This document shows, in pieces, positions 34,875-43,326 of a stretch of DNA of 64,000 nt. Location: NCBI GenBank assembly GCA_046328115.1, contig JAXLXE010000004.1, positions 682,001 through 746,000 of the forward strand. The letters are read 5' to 3'. Under the pieces are notes generated by a model, which was given only the letters and a program-made list of their open reading frames with translations, was not told where the DNA came from and did not search any database. This stretch comes from JAXLXE01 sp046328115. Its GTDB lineage: Bacteria > Chloroflexota > UBA6077 > JACCZL01. Position numbers and translations under genes: made by a program. How positions within the stretch are numbered: position 1 is the stretch's first letter; each line of letters starts with the position of its first letter.

Positions 34875-35237
34875 CTAGGGCTCGGTTGTGGCGGCGGCCA
34901 CGATGATCGCGCCGGCAGCCACGCCGATCATGAACCACCACAGCATCCCACCGCCCTGCTCCTGAAACGCCGCCTCCGTCAATCCGATCGCTCTAGCCTG
35001 TTCGCGTGCGGATTCGAGACGACCTGTCGCCACGGCGTTCACGATGGCAGCCATCTCATCCGGACGGTCACGCAGCAGCGCGGCCATTTGCTCAGAGTCT
35101 GCAAGCGCCTTCCCGATCTCCTTGGGCCCAACCTGCCCGACCTCAAGCGAGAACGCGTGCTCGAACCGCACGCGCATACCGTCAACCTGGGCCTTGCTGC
35201 CGCGAATGCTGGTTGAGATGATTGTGGGATCCGCCAC
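34875..35237 (-). CDS. small protein with C-terminal membrane anchor, unknown
   Basis: 120 residues. A soluble N-terminal region with mixed strand and helix content is followed by a C-terminal membrane segment (GGGMLWWFMIGVAAGAIIVAAATTEP). The GTG start has a strong AGGAGG five bases upstream, which argues that the gene is real and that the longer frame is not used. I recognise no domain. It is 74 bases upstream of the DUF4142 gene on the same strand and may share its transcript. Confidence 0.6.
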   Translation of the reverse strand: MADPTIISTSIRGSKAQVDGMRVRFEHAFSLEVGQVGPKEIGKALADSEQMAALLRDRPDEMAAIVNAVATGRLESAREQARAIGLTEAAFQEQGGGMLWWFMIGVAAGAIIVAAATTEP

Positions 35238-35383
35238 GCGCGCCTCCTGAGACCCCTCCACACCGTGTTGGCGGTATGCGCGTCACGCACTTGCGAGCGC
35301 GGGTGATCGTGCTCGCGGGGGCCGAATGCACCCATAGTACCGCACAAAGTGCGGGAAACGCGCATTGTTCGCACACAACCGCG

Positions 35384-36502
35384 TCAGCCGACGCGGAACT
35401 TCGTCACGGCCGCTCGGTCGATCACCAACCCCACGCCCGGCCGGTTCGGCAGCGCGATTACCCCGTCCTTCACCGTCAGCCGCTCCTCCAGCAGCCGCTC
35501 GAAGTTGTAGATATCCTCGTCTAGCGAGAAGTACTCCACTGTCAGCGCGTTGGGCACCGCCGCCACCAGGTGGGCGTGCACGTCAGCGTGCCAGTGCGGA
35601 GCGACGGGCAGATCGAAGGTGGCGGCCGCGTGCGCCACCCGCATCCACTCGCTCACGCCGCCGAGCACCCCGGCGTCCGGCTGGAGGATGTCCGCCGCAC
35701 GATTCTCGATAAGCTGGCGAAAGTCCCAGCGCGTCGCGTGGATCTCGCCCGTCGCCACCGGCCACTCCAGGGTAGCGGCAAGCTCTGCATGCGACGCGAT
35801 GTCGTCCGGGGAAAAAGGCTCCTCGATCCACCACGGATCATACTGCTCCACCGCCCGGCAGAAGCGCAGCGCCTCCGGGACAGTCTTCCAGGCATTGTTC
35901 GCGTCCAGCCCCAGCCGCGCCCTGGGGCCGATGGTCTCGCGAGCCACCCGCACCCGCTCCACGTCTACGTCCAGCGGCGCTCCGCCCACCTTCATCTTGT
36001 AGTCGGTGAAGCCCCGCTGCCGGTAGCCGCCCATCTCCTTCTCAACGTAGGCTAGTGGGTCACCCGGCCGGTAGTAGCCACCGGATGCGTAGCAGGACAC
36101 CACGTCCCGCGTTCCCCCCAGCAGCCGGTACAGCGGCTGGCCCGTGACCTGCCCCAGGAGGTCCCACAGCGCGATGTCCACCGCCGACAGCGCGCGCAGC
36201 GCAAAGCCGCGCCTGCCGATCAGCAGCACGTCCTGGTAGAGCTGTCCCCAGAAGCGATCCGGACCTAGAGCAGGCTGGCCCAGAAGCGCGGGCGTGAAGT
36301 AGTCGTCGATCAACCCGGCCGCCAGCCGGGCGCCGGAGGTTCCAGTGTACGTGTAGCCCGTGCCCACCGCCCCCTCGCTGGTCTCCACCTCCACCAGCAC
36401 GAACTCCCGCGCCCGGACCTCCCGTGTGGCGATCCGGGTGGGCACGGCAAGCGGCACCGCCACAGGAATCGCGCGAACTGCTTTGATCGAATGCTCCGCC
36501 AT
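35384..36502 (-). CDS. mandelate racemase/muconate lactonizing enzyme family protein
   Basis: Enolase-superfamily enzyme, 372 residues. The barrel has DYKMKVGG (the first Lys of the KxK-type base region), GLDANNAW (metal-ligand Asp), WIEEPFSPDD (second ligand Glu) and a later Glu in ATGEIHATRWDF; APHWHADVH supplies a His on the other face. This is the mandelate-racemase-type layout, so a sugar acid dehydratase or racemase is likely. GGAGGAGT precedes the ATG. It is divergent from the first cyclase gene. Confidence 0.9.
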   Translation of the reverse strand: MAEHSIKAVRAIPVAVPLAVPTRIATREVRAREFVLVEVETSEGAVGTGYTYTGTSGARLAAGLIDDYFTPALLGQPALGPDRFWGQLYQDVLLIGRRGFALRALSAVDIALWDLLGQVTGQPLYRLLGGTRDVVSCYASGGYYRPGDPLAYVEKEMGGYRQRGFTDYKMKVGGAPLDVDVERVRVARETIGPRARLGLDANNAWKTVPEALRFCRAVEQYDPWWIEEPFSPDDIASHAELAATLEWPVATGEIHATRWDFRQLIENRAADILQPDAGVLGGVSEWMRVAHAAATFDLPVAPHWHADVHAHLVAAVPNALTVEYFSLDEDIYNFERLLEERLTVKDGVIALPNRPGVGLVIDRAAVTKFRVG

Positions 36503-36541
36503 CGAAAGGACTCCTCCAGAAATGCGTTAGATATGCGTCGG

Positions 36542-36571
36542 CTGCCAGCCCGTCTACGGGTGTGACATCAT
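36542..36571 (+). promoter_or_regulatory. shared promoter type, copy 1
   Basis: CTGCCA (36542-36547), an 18-bp spacer and CATCAT (36566-36571) inside TGTGACATCATAGG. The same layout, with an identical 11-base TGTGACATCAT, is found before both DUF4242 genes. It lies 61 bases before the first cyclase gene. Confidence 0.55.
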
Positions 36572-36631
36572 AGGCCCGGCACGACACTGGAAACTGAGTG
36601 CGTCGATGCAGCCAACAGAATTGCCGCGCCG

Positions 36632-39600
36632 ATGACCGAGCTTCCGTCCGGAACCGTCACGTTCCTCTTCACGGATATCGAGGGCAGCACACGCCTGCTT
36701 GAGTCAGATGCCGTGGCCTACCGGACAGCGCTGGAGCGCCACAATGATCTGCTCCGCCGCGTCGTGGCACGATGCGAGGGAGCGGTATTCAAAGAGACCG
36801 GTGACGGTTTCTGCGCGGCGTTCGCCAATCCTTCCGACGCGGTCTCCGCGGCACTGAAAGCGCAGATTGCGCTTCATGCCGAGTCATGGGAGACGGCTGA
36901 GCCGGTCCGCGTCCGCATGGCAATCCACACCGGGGAGGTTCAGCGGCAAGGCGCAGAGTACTTTGGCCTTCCGCTGCACCGCTCGGCTCGGCTCATGGAG
37001 AGTGCCCACGGCGGGCAGGTCGTACTATCGGCGTCCACCGAAGATTTGATCAGTGGAGCTCTTCCCGAGGGGGTAGCTCTTCGTGATCTCGGCCAACATC
37101 GACTCCGTGATCTGGCCACTGCGGAGCGGATCTATGGTCTGACCGCGCCGGGCTTGCCCGACGAGTTCCCTCTGCTCCGCACGCTTACGGCCGTCCCGAA
37201 CAACCTGCCGCGTCAGGTCACGCCATTCATTGGACGCGAACACCAGATTCGAGCGATCCGCGACGCCCTGTTCAGACCGGGCACCAGGCTTCTGACGCTC
37301 ACCGGCCCGGGCGGGACTGGCAAGACCCGTCTGGCGCAACAGGCCGCCGCCGAAGCGCTGGACGATTTCCCCGACGGTGCGTGGTTCGTGCCGCTGGCAG
37401 CGTTGACGGATCCGGGTCTTGTGGCCTCAACGATCGCTCAGGCGCTGGGGGTTCGCGAAGCGTCGGGCCGACCGATCGCTGATTCGCTGGTGGACTACGT
37501 ACGAAGCCGGCAACTCTTGCTGGTTCTAGACAACTTTGAGCAGATCGCGGCCGCAGCGCCGCTGGTCTCAGAGCTTATTGCCGCCGCACCGGGCGTGCGC
37601 GTGCTGGTCACCAGCAGAGCCCTCTTACAACTCTACGGCGAGCGGGAGTACTCCGTCCCGCCTCTGACACTTCCTGATCACCGGCGAGCGCCTTCAGCCG
37701 ACCACCTCGCGCAGTTCGAGGCCGTCCGACTATTCGTCGACCGGGCCCAGACGGCTCGAGCGGACTTCACACTCACAGACACGAACGCCACAGACGTTGC
37801 CGAGATCTGCCACCGCCTGGATGGTCTCCCGCTAGCGATTGAACTGGCAGCCGCCCGCATTCGGACCTTGACCCCCAGAGCCATCGTCCAGCGGATGGAG
37901 CAGCGACTACCTCTGTTGACGGGCGGCGCGCGCGACCTCCCGGCTCGCCAGCGGACGCTCCGCGATGCGATCGGCTGGAGCTACGACCTGCTGGAACCGG
38001 CCGAGCAAACGCTGTTCCGCCGCTTAGCAGTCTTCCACGGCTGCACACTGGACGCAGCGGAGTCCGTGTGCGCCGGTGAGCCCGCGCGCTCGGGCGCAAC
38101 GTCCGTAGCTTTGGTCCCGCTTGGAATCAGTGTTCTTGACGGGATTGAATCGCTCCTGCAGAAGAGCCTGCTCCGGCAGCAGGAGTCGGTTGACGACGAG
38201 CCATGGTACGTGATGCTCGAAACCGTCCGAGAATACGCCCTTGAACGACTGGCCGAGAGCGACGAGGCCAGCGCGGTACATAGACGTCACGTACTGGCCG
38301 CGATCCACCTGGTGGAATCCGGAGAGGCAGAACTGGCCGGCCGCCAGCAGGCCGCGTGGTTCGCCCGTCTTGAACAAGAGCACGGCAACATTCGCTCCGC
38401 GCTCAACTGGAGTGAGGAGCGCGGCTACGGGGCGCCGGCGCTCCGTCTGTCGGTTGCGTTGTGGTGGTTCTGGGTCGCCCACGGCCACGCGAGGGAGGGA
38501 CTGGATAGGCTGACGCGACTCATCGAACGGTTTCACGTGGACGCCCCTAGTCCGCGGCTGGAGCTCTATGCCAAAGCGCTGTATGCCACCGGGATGCTGG
38601 CTTCGGCGCAGGGCGATCACAACACGGCCCAACTGAGGCACGAGGCTGGCCTTTCGATTCGCCGATCACTCGATGATCCCGCGTCCATCTTCGGTGCGCT
38701 CGAGGGGTTGGGTACGGTGGCGTCCCTCGCCGGCGACTTCGATTCCGCCCACGAGTATCTGGAGGAGGCTCTGTCCATCGCGCGCGAACTCGACGACCCC
38801 GTAAGAGCCGCGATGGCCCTCCACGCACTCGGGAACGTGCGAAACGAGTTGGGCGACCTGGGCGCGGCGCGCGCGTACTACGAAGAGAGCCTGGCCGTGC
38901 TGCCCGCCGACACGCCCTTGGTTGGGCCGCAACTGTCGATAGCCGCGATGGCGCTCGATCAAGGCCACTATGAGGAAGCGGCGAGCTTCGCCTCGATCGC
39001 TCTTGCCCGATTTCGGAGGGACGGGAACCCTCACCCGGAGGCGCTCGCTCTCGCGACGCTCGGAGGAATCGCGCTGGCGGGCGGTGACCGGGCCGCAGCA
39101 CGCCAGCATTTCGTGGACAGTCTCGCCATCCTGCTGGACCTGGGCAACGTGCCCGGAGTCGCACAAGTCCTCGATCGGTTCGCGGCACTGGTCCTCGCGA
39201 GCGGCAGCCCCGCGGACGCGCTCCGGGTGGCTGGGTCCGCGGACGCGCTCCGAGAAAGGGGCGGCGGCCCCCGCGCCCCAAGAGCCGGTGTGAAACTCGC
39301 TGCGCTCCTTGAATCCACACGGAGTGCACTGAGTCCGGAGGCAGCGGAGAGAGCGTGGCAAGAGGGCCGTCTGCTCGATCTGGAAGCCGCCGTGGACGCG
39401 GCCCTGGCGATTTCGATAGACGCGACAAGCGATCGTGAATCCCAGCCCGGTCTGGCCCCTGCTCCCACGGGCAATGGCTCCGTCACTCCGCGTGAACGTG
39501 AGGTAGCGATCCTGATCGCGCGCGGCCTCACCAACCGGCAGATCGCCGAGACGCTCGTCATCACCGAGGGCACCGCCGCGAATCACGTGGTCCACATCCT

Positions 39601-39685
39601 GAACAAACTGGGTTTCAGCTCACGCGCTCAGGTCGCCTCCTGGGCTACCGCCAACCACCTCACCCTGGACGAGCCCAGCGGCTGA
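36632..39685 (+). CDS. cyclase-like/STAND ATPase/LuxR fusion regulator, copy 1
   Basis: 1,017-residue cytoplasmic regulator. A class III cyclase-like domain (about 5-170) starts LPSGTVTFLFTDIEGSTRLLE and keeps the two metal Asp residues (FTDIEGS, GDGFCAAF) and the Lys in VFKETGD, but the usual Asn of the NRAARL motif is His (LPLHRSARL). A STAND/NB-ARC ATPase follows, with P-loop GPGGTGKT near 224-231, LLLVLDNFEQ and LPLAIELAAARIRTL. TPR-like helices occupy about 560-900. A LuxR HTH ends it (VTPREREVAILIARGLTNRQIAETLVITEGTAANHVVHILNKLG, about 950-1000). It probably senses a ligand and activates transcription. Confidence 0.9.
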   Translation: MTELPSGTVTFLFTDIEGSTRLLESDAVAYRTALERHNDLLRRVVARCEGAVFKETGDGFCAAFANPSDAVSAALKAQIALHAESWETAEPVRVRMAIHTGEVQRQGAEYFGLPLHRSARLMESAHGGQVVLSASTEDLISGALPEGVALRDLGQHRLRDLATAERIYGLTAPGLPDEFPLLRTLTAVPNNLPRQVTPFIGREHQIRAIRDALFRPGTRLLTLTGPGGTGKTRLAQQAAAEALDDFPDGAWFVPLAALTDPGLVASTIAQALGVREASGRPIADSLVDYVRSRQLLLVLDNFEQIAAAAPLVSELIAAAPGVRVLVTSRALLQLYGEREYSVPPLTLPDHRRAPSADHLAQFEAVRLFVDRAQTARADFTLTDTNATDVAEICHRLDGLPLAIELAAARIRTLTPRAIVQRMEQRLPLLTGGARDLPARQRTLRDAIGWSYDLLEPAEQTLFRRLAVFHGCTLDAAESVCAGEPARSGATSVALVPLGISVLDGIESLLQKSLLRQQESVDDEPWYVMLETVREYALERLAESDEASAVHRRHVLAAIHLVESGEAELAGRQQAAWFARLEQEHGNIRSALNWSEERGYGAPALRLSVALWWFWVAHGHAREGLDRLTRLIERFHVDAPSPRLELYAKALYATGMLASAQGDHNTAQLRHEAGLSIRRSLDDPASIFGALEGLGTVASLAGDFDSAHEYLEEALSIARELDDPVRAAMALHALGNVRNELGDLGAARAYYEESLAVLPADTPLVGPQLSIAAMALDQGHYEEAASFASIALARFRRDGNPHPEALALATLGGIALAGGDRAAARQHFVDSLAILLDLGNVPGVAQVLDRFAALVLASGSPADALRVAGSADALRERGGGPRAPRAGVKLAALLESTRSALSPEAAERAWQEGRLLDLEAAVDAALAISIDATSDRESQPGLAPAPTGNGSVTPREREVAILIARGLTNRQIAETLVITEGTAANHVVHILNKLGFSSRAQVASWATANHLTLDEPSG

Positions 39686-39710
39686 CCTCTTACCCCTGGA
39701 TCGCGCTCGC

Positions 39711-39740
39711 CTGACGAGCTAACCAGGAATGTGACATCAT
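39711..39740 (+). promoter_or_regulatory. shared promoter type, copy 2
   Basis: CTGACG (39711-39716), an 18-bp spacer and CATCAT (39735-39740) within TGTGACATCAT, 51 bases before the first DUF4242 gene. GTGAC recurs inverted as GTCAC at 39748-39752. Confidence 0.55.
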
Positions 39741-39790
39741 GTCGACGGTCACCGCGCACAGGGCCGCGCGGTGTGGTGGGAGGGAGTCCA

Positions 39791-40045
39791 ATGCCGCGTT
39801 TCCTGGATATGCACATCGTCCCAGCGGACGAGGTCACCCCTGAGCTGCTGGCTCAGCTCCACAAACAGGATCTCGCCGTTCAGGACAAACACGCCGTCCG
39901 CTACGTCAAGTACTGGTACGATGCCGCCACCGGCCGCGTCTTCTGCCTCTCCGACGCCCCGAGCCGCGAGGCCGCGCTGGCCGTTCACCGCGAGGCCCAC
40001 GGCCAGATGCCAGACGACATCTTCGAGGTCCAGGAATTCGACTAG
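39791..40045 (+). CDS. DUF4242 protein (SCO4226-like), copy A
   Basis: 84 residues, a ferredoxin-like small protein: MPRFLDMHIVP, VKYWYDAATGRVFCLSDAPSREAALAVHREAHGQMPDDIFEV. The DUF4242 family includes the nickel-binding protein SCO4226 of Streptomyces; His and Asp positions near the C-terminus fit that family. The ATG has GGGAGGG upstream. The next gene begins 73 bases later. Pairing with cyclase-STAND-LuxR genes in both copies suggests a joint role, perhaps as ligand or sensor; this is inference. Confidence 0.85.
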   Translation: MPRFLDMHIVPADEVTPELLAQLHKQDLAVQDKHAVRYVKYWYDAATGRVFCLSDAPSREAALAVHREAHGQMPDDIFEVQEFD

Positions 40046-40117
40046 GCCTCCTCGCTCGTGCCGTCGGGCCGCATGCTGGTTCAGCCAGCGCCCACGTTCG
40101 CCTTCGGAGCTTCTCCG

Positions 40118-43100
40118 TTGACGACCTCCCTTCCCTCGGAGACCATCACCCTCCTCTTCACCGACATCGAGGGCAGCACCCGCCTCCTCGAAGCTGATCC
40201 TCGCGCCTACCACAGCGCTCTGGCGCGCCACGACGCGCTCCTTCGCCAGGCTGTCTCCACCCACAACGGCGCCGTCTTCAAGGACACCGGCGATGGCCTC
40301 TGCGCCGCGTTCACCAACGCTTCAGACGCTCTTTCCGCTGCCCTCGCCGCCCAGCTCGCCATCCAGGCGGAGCCATGGGGCACGCACCAGCCCGTTCGCG
40401 TCCGCATGGCCATTCACACCGGCGACGTCCAGCTTCAGGGCCACGAGTACTTCGGCCTCCCCCTCCACCGCTGCGCTCGCCTCATGGACAGCGCCCACGG
40501 TGGTCAGCTCGTCCTGTCTGAGTCCGCTGCCGCCTTGCTCGCCGACGTCTTGCCACCGGACGCGGCGCTCACAGACCTCGGCGAGCATCGCCTCCGTGAC
40601 ATCGCCCGCCCAGAGCGCGTATTCCAGCTCATCCACCCGGCCCTCCCACGGGACTTCCCTCCGTTCCGCGCTCTGCTCGACATCCCCACCAATCTGCCCC
40701 CACAGGCCACCGCCTTCATCGGTCGCCACCACCAGATCTCCGCAGCCCGCGAGCTCATCCTCCGCCCGGATACCCGCATCCTCACGCTCACCGGCCCAGG
40801 CGGCACCGGCAAGACCCGCCTCGGACTGCAAGTCGCCACCGATCTGCTTGAGGCCTTCCCTGACGGCGTCTTCTTTGTCCCCCTCTCCTCGATCGTTGAT
40901 CCTGCCCTCGTCATCCCCACCATCGGCCTTACCCTCAACGTCCGCGAGTCACCAGGCCGCGGTATGCTCGCTGCGCTCATCGATCTGCTCGAACGCAAGC
41001 GTCTGCTGCTACTCCTCGACAACCTGGAGCAGGTCCTGGATGCCGCTCCAGAGATCAGCCAGCTCGTCGCCAGCACCACCGCCCTGCAGATCCTGGTCAC
41101 CAGCCGCGCTCCCCTCCGACTCTACGGCGAACGCCAGTACCCGGTCCCACCGCTCGTGCTGCCAGATCTCCGCACCTCACCCTCCGCCGCCCACCTGGCC
41201 CAGTTCGAGTCCGTCACGCTCTTCGTCGATCGCGCCCAGGCTGCCCTTCCAGACTTCACCCTCACCGATGACAACGCCGCCGACATCGCCGAGATCTGCC
41301 GTCGTCTCGACGGACTCCCGCTGGCCATCGAGCTCGCCGCCGCACGTATCCGCACGCTCCCGCCCAGGGCCATGCTCCAGCGCCTGGAGCACCGCCTCCC
41401 CCTCTTGACCGGCGGCGCCCGCGACCTCCCAGCACGCCAGCGCACGCTCAGGGACGCCATCATCTGGAGCTATGATCTGCTTGAGCCGGGTGAGCAGATC
41501 CTCTTCCGCCGCTTGGCCGTCTTCCGCGGCTTCAGCCTGGAGTCGGCCGAGAGCGTCTGCGCCGGCGAGCCGCCTCGGCCGGGCGCCACCTCCGTCGCGG
41601 CACTGCCCCTGCCGATCAGCGTGCTCGACGGCATCGAGTCGCTGGTGGACAAGAGCCTGCTCCGTCAGGAGCAGACCCCCGAGGGTGAGGCCTGGTATTC
41701 CATGCTGGAGACCGTTCGCGAGCTCGCCGTTGAGCTACTCGCGACCTCCGACGAGGCGCCCGCTCTCCATCGCCGTCAGATCCTGGCCGCAATGAAACTG
41801 GCCGAGGCGGCCGAACCGGAGCTGTTCCGCTCCCCGCAGCACCAGTGGTTCGTTCGCATCCAGCGGGAGCTCGATAACCTCCGCGCAGCGCTCGACTGGA
41901 GCGAAGAACACGGCTACGTCGAACCTGCCCTCCGCCTGGCAGTGGCACTCTGGTGGCACTGGTCAGTCAGCGGCCATGCCGAAGAAGGGCGGGTGCGCAT
42001 CGAACGCCTGCTCACTCGGTTTCCCATGAAACCGGGAGGTGGCCGCGCTGAGCTCTACGGGCGCCTCCAATACGGGGCCGGCATGCTCGCGCTGGTCCAA
42101 GGAGATCACGACGCGGCCCGACGTTTTCAGGACGCTAGTCTGGCACTACGTCGGACATCTCCCGACCGGGTCGGATTGATCAGCGCACTCGAGGGTGCCG
42201 GTGCCGTTGCATGCGTCCAGGGTGACTACGACGCCGCCCACGGGTACTTGAACGAGGCGCTGGCGATCGCACACTCGCTCGAGGACCCGGTTCAGATCGC
42301 GCTAGTCCTGCACGCGCTGGGCAACGTAGTAAGTGAACAGGGCGAGTTGGCACGAGCTCGTGACCTGTACCTGGAGGCCATCCAACTGCTTCCGGAGCGG
42401 GTGGGGATGCATGGGCACTGGATCTCACTTGCGACGAACGCGTTGGAGCGTGGGAGCTATGAAGAGGCAGAACGGGTGGTTCTGGCAGCGCAGTCAAAGC
42501 GCGGAAGCCAGGGCAACCACCACATTGACGCGTTTGCCGCGGCCACTCTCGGCGCTATCGATCTGGCACGGAGCAACCTGGTGACTGCCCACCAACGACT
42601 CTGTGACAGCATCACGATCTGCGTGAGCTTCGGAGACTTCACCGTAGCGGCGCAGGTGCTGGAGCGGTTCGTCGCACTGGCGATGGCGCTCCATCGGCGT
42701 GCCGTCGCCATCCGCATTGCTGGAGCGGCTGACTCGCTCCGGGGCCGTTATGGGGCTCTCCGTTCCCGGAGTGCTCAGGCTGCACTCGATCGTTTGCTCG
42801 AGCCAGCTCGTCTGGAGCTCGGCGATGAAACTTTCAACCGTATATTCCGGGATGGCAACACCCTGGATCCCGCCCAAGCCGTTCACGTGGCTATCGCCGC
42901 GACCGCGCCAAACCCTCCAACGGGCGACTCTGGAGCGCAGCCCGGTCGCACCGCAGGCGACAGGACCTCAGCACCCCTCACGCGACGGGAGCAGGAGGTG
43001 GCTGTGCTGATCGCGCGCGGTCTCACCAACCGGCAGATCGCGGACGCGCTCGTCATCACTGAGGGCACCGCCGCGAATCACGTGGTCCACATCCTGAACA

Positions 43101-43180
43101 AACTGGGTTTCAGCTCACGGGCGCAGGTCGCCTCGTGGGCAACAGCGAACGGCCTGGCTGCAACTCCGCCTTCCATCTGA
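40118..43180 (+). CDS. cyclase-like/STAND ATPase/LuxR fusion regulator, copy 2
   Basis: About 1,020 residues, same architecture as copy 1: cyclase-like domain (LPSETITLLFTDIEGSTRLLE, then VFKDTGDGLCAAF, with LPLHRCARL where Asn is expected), P-loop GPGGTGKT, LLLLLDNLEQ, TPR-like region and C-terminal LuxR HTH (LTRREQEVAVLIARGLTNRQIADALVITEGTAANHVVHILNKLG). The TTG at 40118 is preferred: GGAG lies eight bases upstream and it matches the start of the paralogues; a GTG at 40058 would add 20 residues. Codon third positions are strongly C-rich up to about 42000 and then change, a composition shift not seen in the paralogues. Confidence 0.9.
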   Translation: MTTSLPSETITLLFTDIEGSTRLLEADPRAYHSALARHDALLRQAVSTHNGAVFKDTGDGLCAAFTNASDALSAALAAQLAIQAEPWGTHQPVRVRMAIHTGDVQLQGHEYFGLPLHRCARLMDSAHGGQLVLSESAAALLADVLPPDAALTDLGEHRLRDIARPERVFQLIHPALPRDFPPFRALLDIPTNLPPQATAFIGRHHQISAARELILRPDTRILTLTGPGGTGKTRLGLQVATDLLEAFPDGVFFVPLSSIVDPALVIPTIGLTLNVRESPGRGMLAALIDLLERKRLLLLLDNLEQVLDAAPEISQLVASTTALQILVTSRAPLRLYGERQYPVPPLVLPDLRTSPSAAHLAQFESVTLFVDRAQAALPDFTLTDDNAADIAEICRRLDGLPLAIELAAARIRTLPPRAMLQRLEHRLPLLTGGARDLPARQRTLRDAIIWSYDLLEPGEQILFRRLAVFRGFSLESAESVCAGEPPRPGATSVAALPLPISVLDGIESLVDKSLLRQEQTPEGEAWYSMLETVRELAVELLATSDEAPALHRRQILAAMKLAEAAEPELFRSPQHQWFVRIQRELDNLRAALDWSEEHGYVEPALRLAVALWWHWSVSGHAEEGRVRIERLLTRFPMKPGGGRAELYGRLQYGAGMLALVQGDHDAARRFQDASLALRRTSPDRVGLISALEGAGAVACVQGDYDAAHGYLNEALAIAHSLEDPVQIALVLHALGNVVSEQGELARARDLYLEAIQLLPERVGMHGHWISLATNALERGSYEEAERVVLAAQSKRGSQGNHHIDAFAAATLGAIDLARSNLVTAHQRLCDSITICVSFGDFTVAAQVLERFVALAMALHRRAVAIRIAGAADSLRGRYGALRSRSAQAALDRLLEPARLELGDETFNRIFRDGNTLDPAQAVHVAIAATAPNPPTGDSGAQPGRTAGDRTSAPLTRREQEVAVLIARGLTNRQIADALVITEGTAANHVVHILNKLGFSSRAQVASWATANGLAATPPSI

Positions 43181-43237
43181 CGTTCGCTGACCAGCACGAT
43201 TGCTCATGGGCGGCGGTGCATCCCACGGGCACGCAAA

Positions 43238-43294
43238 TGTACATACGCATGTACAGATCTGTAGACGCTGAGCCCGTCTGAGGCGCTCTACGAT
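43238..43294 (+). promoter_or_regulatory. promoter/operator module of flavoenzyme copy A
   Basis: TGTACAT (43238) and ATGTACA (43249) form an inverted repeat, followed by the palindrome CAGATCTG (43254-43261), then TGTAGACGC (43260-43268) and a -10-like TACGAT (43289-43294). The corresponding elements before copy B are at the same distances from the start codon (59 and 33 bases). No standard -35 is visible, which suits an activator-dependent promoter. Confidence 0.55.
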
Positions 43295-43326
43295 GGTGAC
43301 ACCGATCCAAACCGAGGAGGGTTACC

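Noticed and set aside
36561..36571. TGTGACATCAT considered as a full CRP/cAMP site
   Set aside because: The second half TCACA at six-base spacing is absent in all three copies; a promoter element explains the spacing to CTGnC better.
40293..41408. 371-codon open frame rich in Ser and Pro, on the same strand as regulator copy 2 but in another frame
   Set aside because: It is wholly inside the cyclase/STAND gene and has no ribosome binding site or domain. It is open only because the real gene has C-rich third positions.
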